From: Gammaproteobacteria bacterium
GTDB taxonomy: Bacteria; Pseudomonadota; Gammaproteobacteria; Pseudomonadales; Pseudohongiellaceae
NCBI GenBank assembly: GCA_030427065.1
Contig: JAUHWU010000007.1
Coordinates: forward strand, 1-52,904
Length of the DNA stretch: 52,904 nt
Direction of reading: 5' to 3'
The notes under the pieces are model-generated. The model did not search any database. It saw only the letters and a program-made list of their open reading frames with translations, and was not told where the DNA came from. Every line of letters begins with the position of its first letter. Position 1 is the first letter of the stretch. Position numbers and translations under genes: made by a program. This document shows, in pieces, positions 29,002 through 38,759 of the stretch.

Positions 29002-29026
29002 CCAATGCTAAATCAGCATGGCTTTT
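29002..29026 (+). terminator. Candidate terminator between rpmE and mrcA
   Basis: CCAATGCT and AGCATGG form a stem with one bulge and a five-base loop, followed by CTTTT on the plus strand. It lies 225 nt after rpmE and 20 nt past the mrcA stop, so it may serve either gene. The rest of 28778-29046 holds imperfect inverted repeats (GATAGT/ACTATC at 28809-28859, CGGCAA/TTGCCG at 28900-28918) but no gene. Confidence 0.4.
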
Positions 29027-29046
29027 CCAGTCTTTTCTGTATCAGG

Positions 29047-31455
29047 CTAAAAGGGATTTTCCTGTAGCTTGCCTGAATCACCCTCGTTGCCCTGGTTATT
29101 TTCATAGCCAGGGACGTCCTCGGTTCTGAAAACTTCAAAAAATGAATTGGCATCATCGGGTCTTGCCCTGAGTCCCGTGTCCCGATTGATTCTGACAAAT
29201 TCAAGGTCGTTAGGCTGGGCCATACTGGCTAGCGGAGTGCCTTGAAGTACTTTCTTCATATAACTAATCCAGATAGGCAGGGCGACCGTTGCCGCTTGTT
29301 CTTCGCGCCCACCAAGCGACCGGGGTTGGTCATATCCCACATATACGGTGGTGACCAGGTTGCCATTAAAACCGGAAAACCACAGATCATTATTGTCATT
29401 GGTAGTACCAGTTTTACCATGCAGATCTTCTCTTTCCGGCATCGCCCGGTTTGCCGGTCGGCCACTGCCGTCGGTAATGACAGAGCGTAAAATCGTATTC
29501 ATTATGTAGGCTGTGCGCTCATCAATTACTCTTGGTGCAGGCGTCACTGGTGGAACTTCGGGGACTTCATTGTTGTCCAGCAGGGAATCAATAGCAGACA
29601 TATCTTCACAAATATCACATACCGTATAGGGTTGGGCGCGGAACATTTCACCGTCATTAAAGTTATCAATCCGTTCAATCAGATAGGGTTCTACCTTGTG
29701 ACCACCGTTGGCAAAAACGCTATAGCCTGTTGCAATTTCAAGGGGGTGAACGGCGTGGGAACCAATTGCTACGGTCAGGTCGTTTTGAGGAAATTCCCGG
29801 GTATCAAAGCCGAAGCGGGAGATATAGGGCAGTACTTGGTCTGACCCTAACGCATCATAAAGCCTCAAAGATACAAGGTTTTTAGAGGTAGTAAGTGCAT
29901 ACTTAAGGCGAATAGGGCCCATAAATTCGCCGCCAAAGTTCTCCGGTCGATAGTCACTGCGGGCAAGCGGTGCATCATTGATCAGACTGGCAGCGGTATA
30001 GCCGTTTTCCAGCGCTGCAGAGTACAGGAAGGGCTTGATATTAGACCCCGGTTGGCGTTGCGCCAGGGTGACACGATTGAACTGGCCATTGTTTTTGCGA
30101 TCGTTAAAATCATAACCTCCAACCAGAGATTTGATGGCGCCAGTATTAGGGTCCAGTGCCACCAGCCCGCCATTGACTGCTGGTATCTGCCCCAGCATCC
30201 ACTGACCTTGCGCATCCTGTTTTACCCGGATCAGGTCGCCCGGTTCCCCGACTTCGAAGGCAGAGCGTGGCGACGAGCCCCAGGTGCTGGTTGTAATGAA
30301 TCGTTTAGCCCAGCGGATGCCATCCCAGGGGATAGTGATGCTCTCACCTGAAGCCAGAAGAGCAGTAATTGATTGATCTTCAACAGCCTGAACAAATGCC
30401 GGTAATTGCGATGCTATTACCGAAGTATTCTCCAGCGCATCCAGCCACTGCTTTACCGAGCCATCAGCTGCGGGCCTGAGATGGTTTTCCCTGCCGCGAT
30501 AGCCGTGGCGGCGATCATAGTCTTCAAGCCCCCCCTGGAAGGCATTATTAGCTGCCTCCTGCATGCTGCTGTCGACAGTGGTATAGACTTCAAAACCATC
30601 GGTAAGAGCAAGATCACCATAGCGCTCAATCATCTCCTGACGCACCATTTCTGCAATGTAGGGGGCATCAAGTTCGGTTTCCCTGCCATGTCTGAAGGCG
30701 GTGTTGGGTGCATTTCTTGCCAGCTCATAATCAGCCTGGGAAATCCTCCCCTGTGCAAGCATTCTGGAGAGAACGCGCTGGCGAACTGCTTTTGCCTGAT
30801 CTTTTGACGACAGGGGGTTGTAGGCATTGGGCCTGGGTAAAAGCCCCACCATGGTAGCCGCTTCCGCCAGGCTCAGTGCATTTATATCCTTGTCATAATA
30901 TTGCTGTGCTGCGGCAGCTATACCGTAAGCGGAAATACCAAAAAAAGTTTTGTTGAGATAGAGCTCAAGGATTTCTTCCTTGCTGAGTTCCCGTTCCATT
31001 TTCAAGGCAAGCAGAATCTCCTTGAATTTACGGGTATGGGGTGATTCCCCTTCAAAGAAAAAGTTTTTTGTGACCTGCATGGTAATGGTGCTGCCACCAC
31101 CCCAGTCGTTACCGGTAAAAATGCCCGCGACAGATCTGAGCAGGCCCAGGGGGTCAACGCCATGGTGGCTGTAAAAGCGTTTGTCTTCACTGGCAATCAG
31201 TGCGTCGAGAACCAGTTGTGGTATCTCTTCATACTTGACCGGGGTGCTGCGGCGACTGCCAAATTCTGCGATCAGTTTGTTGTCGGCGGAATAGATGCGC
31301 AACGGGTTTTCCAGGCGCAAATTGGTATAGGTTTCCTTGTCGGGCAGTTTTGGTGAAATATAGAGGTACATGCTGGCGGCAAGCATGACCAGCCCGATAG
31401 CAACGGTGAAACCGCACCAGGTCAGGAAAATGCCAATTTTCTTTATTTTAGTCAT
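29047..31455 (-). CDS. mrcA: Penicillin-binding protein 1A
   Basis: This 802-residue bifunctional class A PBP polymerises and cross-links peptidoglycan in the periplasm. One N-terminal membrane helix covers about residues 10-32. The GT51 transglycosylase has EDKRFYSHHGVDPLGLLRS with the catalytic Glu, then GGSTITMQVTKN. An OB-like insert follows. The transpeptidase has GSNIKPFLYSA (SxxK nucleophile), TSKN (SxN) and GKTGTT (KTG). Facing pilM across a divergent gap is the usual gammaproteobacterial arrangement. The Pseudomonas name is ponA. Confidence 0.96.
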   Translation of the reverse strand: MTKIKKIGIFLTWCGFTVAIGLVMLAASMYLYISPKLPDKETYTNLRLENPLRIYSADNKLIAEFGSRRSTPVKYEEIPQLVLDALIASEDKRFYSHHGVDPLGLLRSVAGIFTGNDWGGGSTITMQVTKNFFFEGESPHTRKFKEILLALKMERELSKEEILELYLNKTFFGISAYGIAAAAQQYYDKDINALSLAEAATMVGLLPRPNAYNPLSSKDQAKAVRQRVLSRMLAQGRISQADYELARNAPNTAFRHGRETELDAPYIAEMVRQEMIERYGDLALTDGFEVYTTVDSSMQEAANNAFQGGLEDYDRRHGYRGRENHLRPAADGSVKQWLDALENTSVIASQLPAFVQAVEDQSITALLASGESITIPWDGIRWAKRFITTSTWGSSPRSAFEVGEPGDLIRVKQDAQGQWMLGQIPAVNGGLVALDPNTGAIKSLVGGYDFNDRKNNGQFNRVTLAQRQPGSNIKPFLYSAALENGYTAASLINDAPLARSDYRPENFGGEFMGPIRLKYALTTSKNLVSLRLYDALGSDQVLPYISRFGFDTREFPQNDLTVAIGSHAVHPLEIATGYSVFANGGHKVEPYLIERIDNFNDGEMFRAQPYTVCDICEDMSAIDSLLDNNEVPEVPPVTPAPRVIDERTAYIMNTILRSVITDGSGRPANRAMPEREDLHGKTGTTNDNNDLWFSGFNGNLVTTVYVGYDQPRSLGGREEQAATVALPIWISYMKKVLQGTPLASMAQPNDLEFVRINRDTGLRARPDDANSFFEVFRTEDVPGYENNQGNEGDSGKLQENPF

Positions 31456-31895
31456 TGCAAGGCATGAAAGTTTGCATGGTTGGAGTCGTTTCTGCTTAAA
31501 ATCAAGTTACCATTTTAAACACTTTTGACCTTGGTAGTTAGCATTGAAGAGAATTAGCCAGACTGGCCGTAAAGCCCCATAAAATGGGAGTTCCGCTTGA
31601 TATCCCTCGCTTTTTCAGTGGAAAACCCTGTTTAATATGCACACTTCCACTTTCAGTAAAATGTGAAGCGCTCTTCACCGCTTTTGTGAACTGGCTAGCA
31701 AATTAATGTAATTTGTAAAAAAAATGCGATAATTGCTTGAAAATAATGATTATATTGATTAACGTGCCTCACTGTAATAAAGAGTAAAAGGTATTATTGC
31801 GGTAGTCTAGATTCATACTCTCTCAGCGAAAACCGATGTGTGCAAAGATTTAGGATTGATTCAGAGCAGGCCTGTATTTTATTTGGGGAGACATC
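31456..31895. promoter_or_regulatory. Divergent mrcA/pilM intergenic region
   Basis: This 440-nt AT-rich gap has no gene. It must carry promoters in both directions, but I could not fix one with confidence. Notable items are a perfect palindrome GTGAAG/CTTCAC at 31663-31678, CCCAT/ATGGG at 31576-31588, and a -35-like TTGACC at 31525-31530. Confidence 0.4.
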
Positions 31896-32954
31896 TTGGT
31901 CAGTTTCTTAGCTAAAAAGAACAATGGCTTGCTTGGTATCGACATCAGCTCCAGCTCAATAAAATTACTGGAGTTGTCCAAGTCGGGTTCCAAGTACAGG
32001 GTAGAAAGCTATGCCAGCAGGCCGTTGCCTGATGGTTCTGTCGTGGAAAAAAATATTGCCAATCTTGATGCTGTTGGTGAAACCATGGTCAAACTGGCCT
32101 CACTTGTGGAGGCCTCAACAGATAAAGCCGCTGTCGCCGTTTCAGGGTCTGCTGTTATTACCAAGTCCATTGAAATGAATGCATCCATGAGTGACACTGA
32201 AATGGAAACGCAGATCGCCCTGGAGGCAGACCAATATATTCCCTACCCTCTTGAAGAGGTATTGATTGATTTTGAGCGTCAGGGGCTCTCAGAAAAAGAC
32301 CCGGATATGGTAGAAGTATTGCTTGCTGCCTGCAAAAAAGAAAATGTTGATGCTCGAGTGGCAGCTTTGGAGATCGGTGGTTTCCATGCCAAAGTGGTGG
32401 ACATTGAGGCCTATGCCATGGAAAGGGCTTTTGCTCTCATGTGCGAGCAGATGGATCTGGATAAGGAAGGGCTTACCGCTATCATTGATATCGGTGCCAC
32501 CATGACAACGATGTATATTCTGCGTGATGGTATTTCTATTTATAACAGAGAACATGTATTTGGCGGTTCACGACTTTCTACTGATATTCAGGCGCGTTAT
32601 GGCCTTTCACCTGCCGATGCAGAGGCTGCCTTGCTAAATGGCGACCTGCCAGAGGTATATGAAGAGGATGTCCTGAAGCCCTTTGTTCGGGAAATGAGCG
32701 AACAGATTGGCCGCACATTGCAATTTTTCTTTTCATCAAGCCAGTATAATGATGTCGATTTGCTGGTCCTTGCAGGTGGAACGGCAGCGACTTCGGGCCT
32801 GGCGGAAATGGTTCAGGAGGATTTAAGTACCAGCACTGTAGTCGCAAACCCGTTTGCAAAAATGGTGGTCGGCAAGAAAGTAAATACCAAGCAGTTACAT
32901 AATGATGCCGCTTCTCTGATGCTGGCCTGCGGGCTTGCAATCAGGGGATTCTGA
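31896..32954 (+). CDS. pilM: Type IV pilus assembly protein PilM
   Basis: This 352-residue actin-like cytoplasmic ATPase of the alignment subcomplex binds the PilN N terminus. LLGIDISSSSIKLLEL is the first nucleotide-binding segment, IDIGATMTTMYI the second, and LVLAGGTAATSGLAEMV the third. The start is a TTG at 31896, 5 nt after the strong Shine-Dalgarno GGGGAG; no ATG lies before the GIDIS motif. It is the first gene of pilMNOPQ; the gap to pilN is 2 nt. Confidence 0.96.
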   Translation: MVSFLAKKNNGLLGIDISSSSIKLLELSKSGSKYRVESYASRPLPDGSVVEKNIANLDAVGETMVKLASLVEASTDKAAVAVSGSAVITKSIEMNASMSDTEMETQIALEADQYIPYPLEEVLIDFERQGLSEKDPDMVEVLLAACKKENVDARVAALEIGGFHAKVVDIEAYAMERAFALMCEQMDLDKEGLTAIIDIGATMTTMYILRDGISIYNREHVFGGSRLSTDIQARYGLSPADAEAALLNGDLPEVYEEDVLKPFVREMSEQIGRTLQFFFSSSQYNDVDLLVLAGGTAATSGLAEMVQEDLSTSTVVANPFAKMVVGKKVNTKQLHNDAASLMLACGLAIRGF

Positions 32955-32956
32955 CG

Positions 32957-33511
32957 ATGGCGAATATCAATCTATTACCCTGGCGTGAAGAGCTAAGGGA
33001 AGAAAGAAAAAAGGAATTCCTGATTGGTTTGGTAATTACCGTGGCTATTGCTGGTGTTATTATTTTTGCTGGTGACCGTTTTGTGAATAATCTGATCGGC
33101 AACCAGAATAGTTTGAATGATTATTTACGCCAGACAGTTTCTTCCCTGGATGAGGAAATTGCCGAGATCAGGGAGCTGCAGCGTCAGAAAGCAGAGCTGA
33201 CAGAACGTATGTCGGTAATTCAGGACCTGCAGGGCCGAAGACCGGTAATTGTCAGGTTGTTTGATGAGCTGGTCAGAACGATGCCTGATGGTGTCTATTA
33301 TGAAAACATTTCACGAGTTGGCGATCAGATAAATTTCCAGGGACTGGCTGAATCGAATAACAGGGTCTCAGCCTTACTTCGCTCTCTTGATGATTCAGAA
33401 TGGTTTGAATCACCAGTGCTTCAACAGATTTCCTCAAATCAGCCTGGTCCTCAGGGTAACAGGTTTGAGCTGACCGTCCTGGTTACAACCCCGGACATTG
33501 AAGAGGAATAA
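32957..33511 (+). CDS. pilN: Type IV pilus assembly protein PilN
   Basis: This 184-residue bitopic inner-membrane protein begins MANINLLPWREELR, the conserved cytoplasmic motif that docks into PilM. A membrane helix covers about residues 23-43. A coiled-coil stretch (about 55-95) and a periplasmic ferredoxin-like domain follow and pair with PilO. It sits 2 nt after pilM and 13 nt before pilO. Confidence 0.96.
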   Translation: MANINLLPWREELREERKKEFLIGLVITVAIAGVIIFAGDRFVNNLIGNQNSLNDYLRQTVSSLDEEIAEIRELQRQKAELTERMSVIQDLQGRRPVIVRLFDELVRTMPDGVYYENISRVGDQINFQGLAESNNRVSALLRSLDDSEWFESPVLQQISSNQPGPQGNRFELTVLVTTPDIEEE

Positions 33512-33524
33512 GCAGACAGTTGCC

Positions 33525-34160
33525 ATGAGTGCCATCGAAACATACAAGAAAAAAATTCAGCGACTCGTTGATGAACTGAAGAATTTTGACTGGAATGACC
33601 TGCAGGACATCGAGTCGATTGGGGTCTGGCCTGCACCGGTAAAGTTTCTACTGATTACCGTCGTTTTCTGTGCCTGTCTGGGTGGTAGTTACTGGTTTCA
33701 TATCAAGAATCTTCAGTCAACGCTGGCAACGGTTACCCAGGAAGAAAATACGCTCAGGAATGAACTTGAAACGAAGGCGGTGCTGGCCGCAAACCTTGAG
33801 GCCTATCGTCAGCAGTTGGCCGATATGGAAGATTCCTTTGGGGCCCTTTTGAGGCAGCTGCCGGGAGAGACTGAAGTGCCCGGTCTGGTTGATGACATTA
33901 CAGTACAGGGTGTTGGTAGTGGTCTGGAGTTTTCAACCATGAGATTGGAAGCTGAAGTGCAGCAGGAATTCTATATTGAGCTGCCCATCAGGATTTCAGT
34001 GGTAGGGGATTATCATGATTTCGGTGCTTTTGTGAGTGGCGTTGCCAGTCTTTCCCGTATTGTGACCCTGCATGACTTCAGTATTAAAAACTCTGACGGC
34101 ACCGATTTGCTTATGGATATTACCGCCAGAACTTACCGTTATAAATCCGATGAAGAATAA
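33525..34160 (+). CDS. pilO: Type IV pilus assembly protein PilO
   Basis: This 211-residue partner of PilN has a cytoplasmic N-terminal segment, a membrane helix at about 41-60 (FLLITVVFCACLGGSYWF), a coiled coil and a periplasmic domain with LPGETEVPGLVDDITVQG. The ATG at 33525 (MSAIETYKKKIQ) is chosen over a TTG nine codons upstream, which would overlap pilN. Its 3' end overlaps pilP by 11 nt. Confidence 0.95.
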   Translation: MSAIETYKKKIQRLVDELKNFDWNDLQDIESIGVWPAPVKFLLITVVFCACLGGSYWFHIKNLQSTLATVTQEENTLRNELETKAVLAANLEAYRQQLADMEDSFGALLRQLPGETEVPGLVDDITVQGVGSGLEFSTMRLEAEVQQEFYIELPIRISVVGDYHDFGAFVSGVASLSRIVTLHDFSIKNSDGTDLLMDITARTYRYKSDEE

Positions 34161-34698
34161 TTACTGGATAGAAAACAGTGTTAGCCACTTATTACTGATA
34201 TCAGTAATATTGTTTTTATCTGCCTGTTCCAATAATGATGAAATGATAGAGCTTCAGAATTATGTGACCAGTACAGTTAACAGGCCTCCTGGTCGGATTG
34301 AACCAATTCCGGCATTTAATTCCTACGAGCCGTTCCAGTACAGTGCTGCCTCCTTGCGCAGTCCTTTTGATGCGCCGCTGGATATTACGCTGATAATTCG
34401 TAATCAGGCAAATAATGTTAGCCCGGATGAAAACAGGCCAAAGGAATTGTTGGAAAACTTCCCGTTGAGCTCGCTGATAATGGTTGGAACTATCAGCAGA
34501 GATAACACGGACTGGGTGCTGATACTTGATGAAACAGGTTTGGTAAGCAGGGCCACCATTGGTAACTATATGGGCAGAAATCATGGTCGTATAGTTGATA
34601 TTAATGAAAACCAGATTGAGCTGGTCGAAATCGTACCAACCGGTGATGGCTCGTGGATGGAGCGTCCGCAGACGGTGATGTTGAGAAATACGCCATAA
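34150..34698 (+). CDS. pilP: Type IV pilus assembly lipoprotein PilP
   Basis: This 182-residue lipoprotein has the signal segment HLLLISVILFLSACSNN with lipobox LSAC; Cys26 would be lipidated. The periplasmic part has the PilP landmark LRSPFD and a C-terminal HQ-like beta domain (about 100-182) with GRIVDINENQIELVEI, which contacts PilQ. The ATG at 34150 lies inside the end of pilO; longer readings would lose the signal peptide. Confidence 0.95.
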   Translation: MKNNYWIENSVSHLLLISVILFLSACSNNDEMIELQNYVTSTVNRPPGRIEPIPAFNSYEPFQYSAASLRSPFDAPLDITLIIRNQANNVSPDENRPKELLENFPLSSLIMVGTISRDNTDWVLILDETGLVSRATIGNYMGRNHGRIVDINENQIELVEIVPTGDGSWMERPQTVMLRNTP

Positions 34699-34786
34699 AA
34701 CAGGTGTTGGAAATAAGTAAAAAATTCGGCGGATAGAAAGAAAAAGAATAGCTCAGACTCATGAGTAGTAATAAAAAAATGAATAA

Positions 34787-34804
34787 GCATTATATAGATA
34801 ATGC
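34787..34804. repeat. Perfect hairpin between pilP and pilQ
   Basis: GCATTAT and ATAATGC flank the four-base loop ATAG. A separate ten-base palindrome, ACTCATGAGT, lies at 34757-34766. The 167-nt gap is long for this operon, so a promoter or processing site for pilQ is possible. Confidence 0.35.
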
Positions 34805-34865
34805 CTAGATCAGAACAGTGATTGACACAAAGAATAGAAATGCTGGTAAAGCCGGGAGACTCGTA

Positions 34866-37013
34866 ATGACGAGATTGGTGAGGATAAAAAGCATCAAGAA
34901 TTTGCTGCTGACCTTTTGCATGGTCAATGGTCTGTTCCTGGCATCTGCATTGCAGGCCCAGGTCTCACTTGAAGACATACAATTTGTATCGTTGCCAGGT
35001 GGCATGCTGGAAATTGAACTGGAATTTGATTCTGCACCACCTGAGCCCGGTGTTTTTGAGATCGAAAGTCCGCCGCGTCTTGTCATGGATTTTCTGGGTG
35101 TGGCTAATGCCCTGGACCAAAATAACTACCCGGTGAATTCCAGAATTGCCGACATGGTGACGGTTGTTGATTCCGGCAATAGAACCCGAATGATTGTTAA
35201 TCTCAGTGAATCAACCTCTTATATTTCGAGCATCAGAAATAACTCCCTGGTGATCACTTTGGGGGACGGCTCAACTGCGAGTGCGGCAAATGTCAGCTCC
35301 AGGCCGGAAATCCCTTCAAGTGCTGCCGGAGATATTGCCGCTATCGATTTTCGTCGTGATGAAGAGGGGGCGGGACAAATTATTATAGATCTTGCCAATG
35401 ATAACCTGGTTGGTAATCTGAACCGAGCAGGAAATAGACTGGAGCTTGAATTCCTGAACGCAAGCCTGTCAGATGAGTTGCAGATGCGCCTAGATGTAAC
35501 CGACTTTGCCACTCCGGTCAGAAATGTTGATATGTACCGGGAAGATTCCAGTGTTATGGTTGTTGCTGAAATGATTAGCGGTTTTGACTATCTGGCTTAC
35601 CAGAGCAGTGGACAATATATCATCAATATCACGCCTGTTGCCGGTTCTGCAACGGCAGGCAGTGACGTCAGTGCAGGCGGCTTTTCCTTTAGCGGGGAGC
35701 TGATCAATGTCAACTTCCAGAATGTCGATATTCATTCTGTGCTTTCTCTTCTTGCCGAGGTGAATGATTTTAGTCTGGTGGTAGCCGATTCGGTTTCAGG
35801 TAATGTGACCCTCAGGCTGGTCAATGTGCCCTGGGATCAGGCGCTGGACATGGTGTTGCGCTCTGAAGGCCTGGGTCAGCGGATTGAAGGCACGGTTATG
35901 TATATAGCGCCAGCTGGAGAAATTGCTGCTGCAGAATTACAGCAGCTTGAAAATGATCAGCAGCAGGTTAATCTGGCGCCGCTTGTGACGGAATACATAG
36001 AAATCAATTATGCCGATGCACAGACCATTGCCAATCTGCTAAGTGGTCAGGCGGGCAGTATTCTTTCCGAGCGTGGCACGGCTACGGTCGATCTTAGAAC
36101 CAATACCTTGATTGTGCAGGACGTAGCTGCAGTATTGAATGATATCCGCAACATGATCAGACAGCTCGACATTCCTGTCCGTCAGGTACTGATTGAGGCT
36201 CGTATTGTGAATGCATCGACTTCGTTCAGTGATGCATTGGGCGTGCGCTGGGGGGGCGGACAGACTTTTCCCGGCTCAGGTGATCGCTTTGTATTGGCCG
36301 GCAGTCAGGAAGCCAGTATAGAATTTGGGAATAATATTGCCAACAGAAATCAGGCTATTGCCCAGGGTATACTGGGTGGCATGTCAGTTGAAGAGACGCT
36401 GGCTGGCAATCCTCTCCTGCCACCGACTTTTCCGGGTGCGCTGGTGGTGGACATGGGGGTAGAACAGGCGTCTTCCATTGCATTGGGGTATGCCGGAAAT
36501 AAAGGGTTACTGGAGCTTGAATTGTCAGCTCTGGAATCCAGCGGTAACGGGGAAGTCATTGCCCAGCCCAAGGTAACTACCCAGGATCAACAGCTCGCCA
36601 GAATTGAGTCAGGTGTTCAGATCCCTTATCAGGCTCAGGCTGGTGGTACCGCAGGTGGATCAACCACAGAATTTGTCTCCGCAGTACTCGCGCTGGAAGT
36701 GACGCCGCAAATAACACCGGACGGTCGCATTAATATGTTACTGCAGATAAATCAGGATTCTGTTGTACCTGGAGCCGGGGCTGTACCCGCCATTGCAACC
36801 AACTCGGTAATAACACGGGTGCTGGTTAATGATGGTGATACCATTGTTCTTGGTGGAGTCTTCCGTGAGGAAGTAACCACTACAGTAACCAAGACACCTG
36901 TTCTTGGAGATCTGCCTTATGTTGGCAATCTGTTCAAGCGAACTGAAAATGCAGAAACCAAAACAGAGCTTCTGATCTTCATTACACCGTCGATAATCAA
37001 TGAGCTTCTTTAA
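34866..37013 (+). CDS. pilQ: Type IV pilus secretin PilQ
   Basis: This 715-residue outer-membrane channel has a signal peptide (about residues 1-31, cut after ALQA), two AMIN domains (about 35-130 and 155-255) that bind peptidoglycan, an STN/N0 domain near 285-345, an N1 domain near 375-445, and the secretin beta domain from about 450. The signature TPVLGDLPYVGNLFKRT lies near the end. The ATG at 34866 follows the Shine-Dalgarno GGGAG and gives a proper signal peptide; a GTG 16 codons upstream does not. Confidence 0.96.
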   Translation: MTRLVRIKSIKNLLLTFCMVNGLFLASALQAQVSLEDIQFVSLPGGMLEIELEFDSAPPEPGVFEIESPPRLVMDFLGVANALDQNNYPVNSRIADMVTVVDSGNRTRMIVNLSESTSYISSIRNNSLVITLGDGSTASAANVSSRPEIPSSAAGDIAAIDFRRDEEGAGQIIIDLANDNLVGNLNRAGNRLELEFLNASLSDELQMRLDVTDFATPVRNVDMYREDSSVMVVAEMISGFDYLAYQSSGQYIINITPVAGSATAGSDVSAGGFSFSGELINVNFQNVDIHSVLSLLAEVNDFSLVVADSVSGNVTLRLVNVPWDQALDMVLRSEGLGQRIEGTVMYIAPAGEIAAAELQQLENDQQQVNLAPLVTEYIEINYADAQTIANLLSGQAGSILSERGTATVDLRTNTLIVQDVAAVLNDIRNMIRQLDIPVRQVLIEARIVNASTSFSDALGVRWGGGQTFPGSGDRFVLAGSQEASIEFGNNIANRNQAIAQGILGGMSVEETLAGNPLLPPTFPGALVVDMGVEQASSIALGYAGNKGLLELELSALESSGNGEVIAQPKVTTQDQQLARIESGVQIPYQAQAGGTAGGSTTEFVSAVLALEVTPQITPDGRINMLLQINQDSVVPGAGAVPAIATNSVITRVLVNDGDTIVLGGVFREEVTTTVTKTPVLGDLPYVGNLFKRTENAETKTELLIFITPSIINELL

Positions 37014-37123
37014 TTAAAAGTTTCCTGGTTTTAAAGACTAATCCGCGGCATGTAGATTACAATGGCATGCTGGGTTATTCGTATTTACTCAACAACAACT
37101 TTCAGCGATAACATCCAAAAATA

Positions 37124-37663
37124 ATGAAAAAAGCAGTGGATAATATTTTCCTGATCGGTCCTATGGGCGCTGGTAAAACGACTATTGGCCGTCAGCTTGC
37201 CCGATCCCTGAAAATGGAGTTTGTCGATTCAGACCAGGAAATTGAAGAAAGAACGGGCGCCGATATCGCCTGGATATTCGATGTAGAAGGTGAAGCGGGC
37301 TTTCGGGAAAGGGAAAAGAAAATAATTGAGGAGCTGACCCTGAGCAAGAATATAGTTCTGGCTACTGGCGGTGGTGCCGTACTGGCGCCTGAAAACCGTA
37401 AATTTTTGCAAAGCCGTGGCACAGTAGTTTACCTGATGGCGACAATTGGTCAGCAGGAAGAAAGAACAAGGCATGATCAGCGACGGCCATTAATTCAGAA
37501 CGTCACTGACATTAAGGGAAAGTTGACAGAACTTATGGATATTCGTGATCCTCTTTACCGGGAAATTGCGGATTATGTTGTCATGACCAATAGAAGAAGC
37601 CCTAGATCTGTCAGCAGTGAAATTGTAAAACAGTTGTTTGATGAAGAAATTCATGAAGAGTAA
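37124..37663 (+). CDS. aroK: Shikimate kinase AroK
   Basis: This 179-residue kinase phosphorylates shikimate at the 3-hydroxyl. The P-loop is GPMGAGKTT (residues 12-20). DSDQEIEERTG has the Asp that binds shikimate, GGGAVLAPENR is the second substrate loop, and RRPLIQ is the lid. It follows pilQ after 110 nt and overlaps aroB, as in most gammaproteobacteria. Confidence 0.96.
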   Translation: MKKAVDNIFLIGPMGAGKTTIGRQLARSLKMEFVDSDQEIEERTGADIAWIFDVEGEAGFREREKKIIEELTLSKNIVLATGGGAVLAPENRKFLQSRGTVVYLMATIGQQEERTRHDQRRPLIQNVTDIKGKLTELMDIRDPLYREIADYVVMTNRRSPRSVSSEIVKQLFDEEIHEE

Positions 37664-38759
37664 TACTTGGCAGAGCGAAAGTCGGCAGACGGTTACTGTT
37701 GACCTGGGGGATAGAAGTTATCCGATTCACATAGGCGAGCAATTACTTTCCGATGCGCAGCTCCTGATACCCCACATCCGGGGAAAACAGGTTTGTATCA
37801 TCAGTAATGAGACCGTTGCACCGCTTTATCTCGAGACCGTGTCAACCACACTGGCAGCGTATGATCCCCTGTCAATCATTCTGCCTGACGGGGAAGAATA
37901 TAAAACTCTGGATACTGTAAGTCTGATTTATGACCGCTTGCTTGAAGCCAGGTTCAGTCGCTCCGCGACTCTGGTGGCTCTGGGTGGGGGAGTTATCGGT
38001 GATATGGTGGGCTTTGCTGCAGCCACCTACCAGCGTGGCATAGATTTTATTCAGATTCCTACCACCTTGTTGTCACAGGTAGATTCATCTGTGGGAGGCA
38101 AGACTGGCGTCAACAGGCCGCTTGGGAAAAACATGGTAGGCGCTTTTTACCAGCCAAACTGTGTGCTGGCAGACACCTCAACACTGCGAACTCTGCCAGA
38201 CAGGGAATTAAAAGCAGGTCTGGCTGAAGTGATCAAATATGGTCTGATTAATAATCTTTCGTTTCTGAACTGGCTGGACGAGAATATTGAAAACATCCTT
38301 GCACTTGATGCAGACGCCCTGGCTTATGCCATTCGCACCAGCTGTCATGAAAAAGCGCTTATAGTGGCTGAAGATGAAAAAGAAGCAGGTATTCGTGCCA
38401 TATTAAATCTCGGTCACACCTTTGGTCATGCAATCGAAACTGCTATGGGCTATGGAAACTGGCTTCATGGTGAGGCGGTGGCGACTGGTATAGTAATGGC
38501 GGCCGAGCTTTCATGCCGTGAAAATTTAATCAAGGCCGATGATGTTGAGCGAGTCCGCTCAATTATTCAGCGTTGCGGATTGCCAATAAGCCCGCCAGAA
38601 GAAATGGATGTTGATACATTTATCTCCCTGATGAGCAGGGATAAAAAAGCCGACCAGGGCAAGATAAAATTCATCCTGCTTGAAGAACTGGGCAAGGCCA
38701 GGGTTTCCGGGCAGGTCAGTCAAGACGTGTTGACGTCTGTTTTGGAATCTCTGTTGTAA
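37653..38759 (+). CDS. aroB: 3-dehydroquinate synthase AroB
   Basis: This enzyme of about 368 residues converts DAHP to 3-dehydroquinate using NAD and a metal ion. GGGVIGDMVGFAAATYQRG is the NAD-binding stretch, QVDSSVGGKTGVN the substrate loop, and NLGHTFGHAIE and WLHGEAV supply metal-binding His and Glu. The start is uncertain: the ATG at 37653 has a purine-rich stretch before it, but one at 37641 is also possible. Either overlaps aroK. damX, often next in this cluster, is missing. Confidence 0.95.
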   Translation: MKSNTWQSESRQTVTVDLGDRSYPIHIGEQLLSDAQLLIPHIRGKQVCIISNETVAPLYLETVSTTLAAYDPLSIILPDGEEYKTLDTVSLIYDRLLEARFSRSATLVALGGGVIGDMVGFAAATYQRGIDFIQIPTTLLSQVDSSVGGKTGVNRPLGKNMVGAFYQPNCVLADTSTLRTLPDRELKAGLAEVIKYGLINNLSFLNWLDENIENILALDADALAYAIRTSCHEKALIVAEDEKEAGIRAILNLGHTFGHAIETAMGYGNWLHGEAVATGIVMAAELSCRENLIKADDVERVRSIIQRCGLPISPPEEMDVDTFISLMSRDKKADQGKIKFILLEELGKARVSGQVSQDVLTSVLESLL

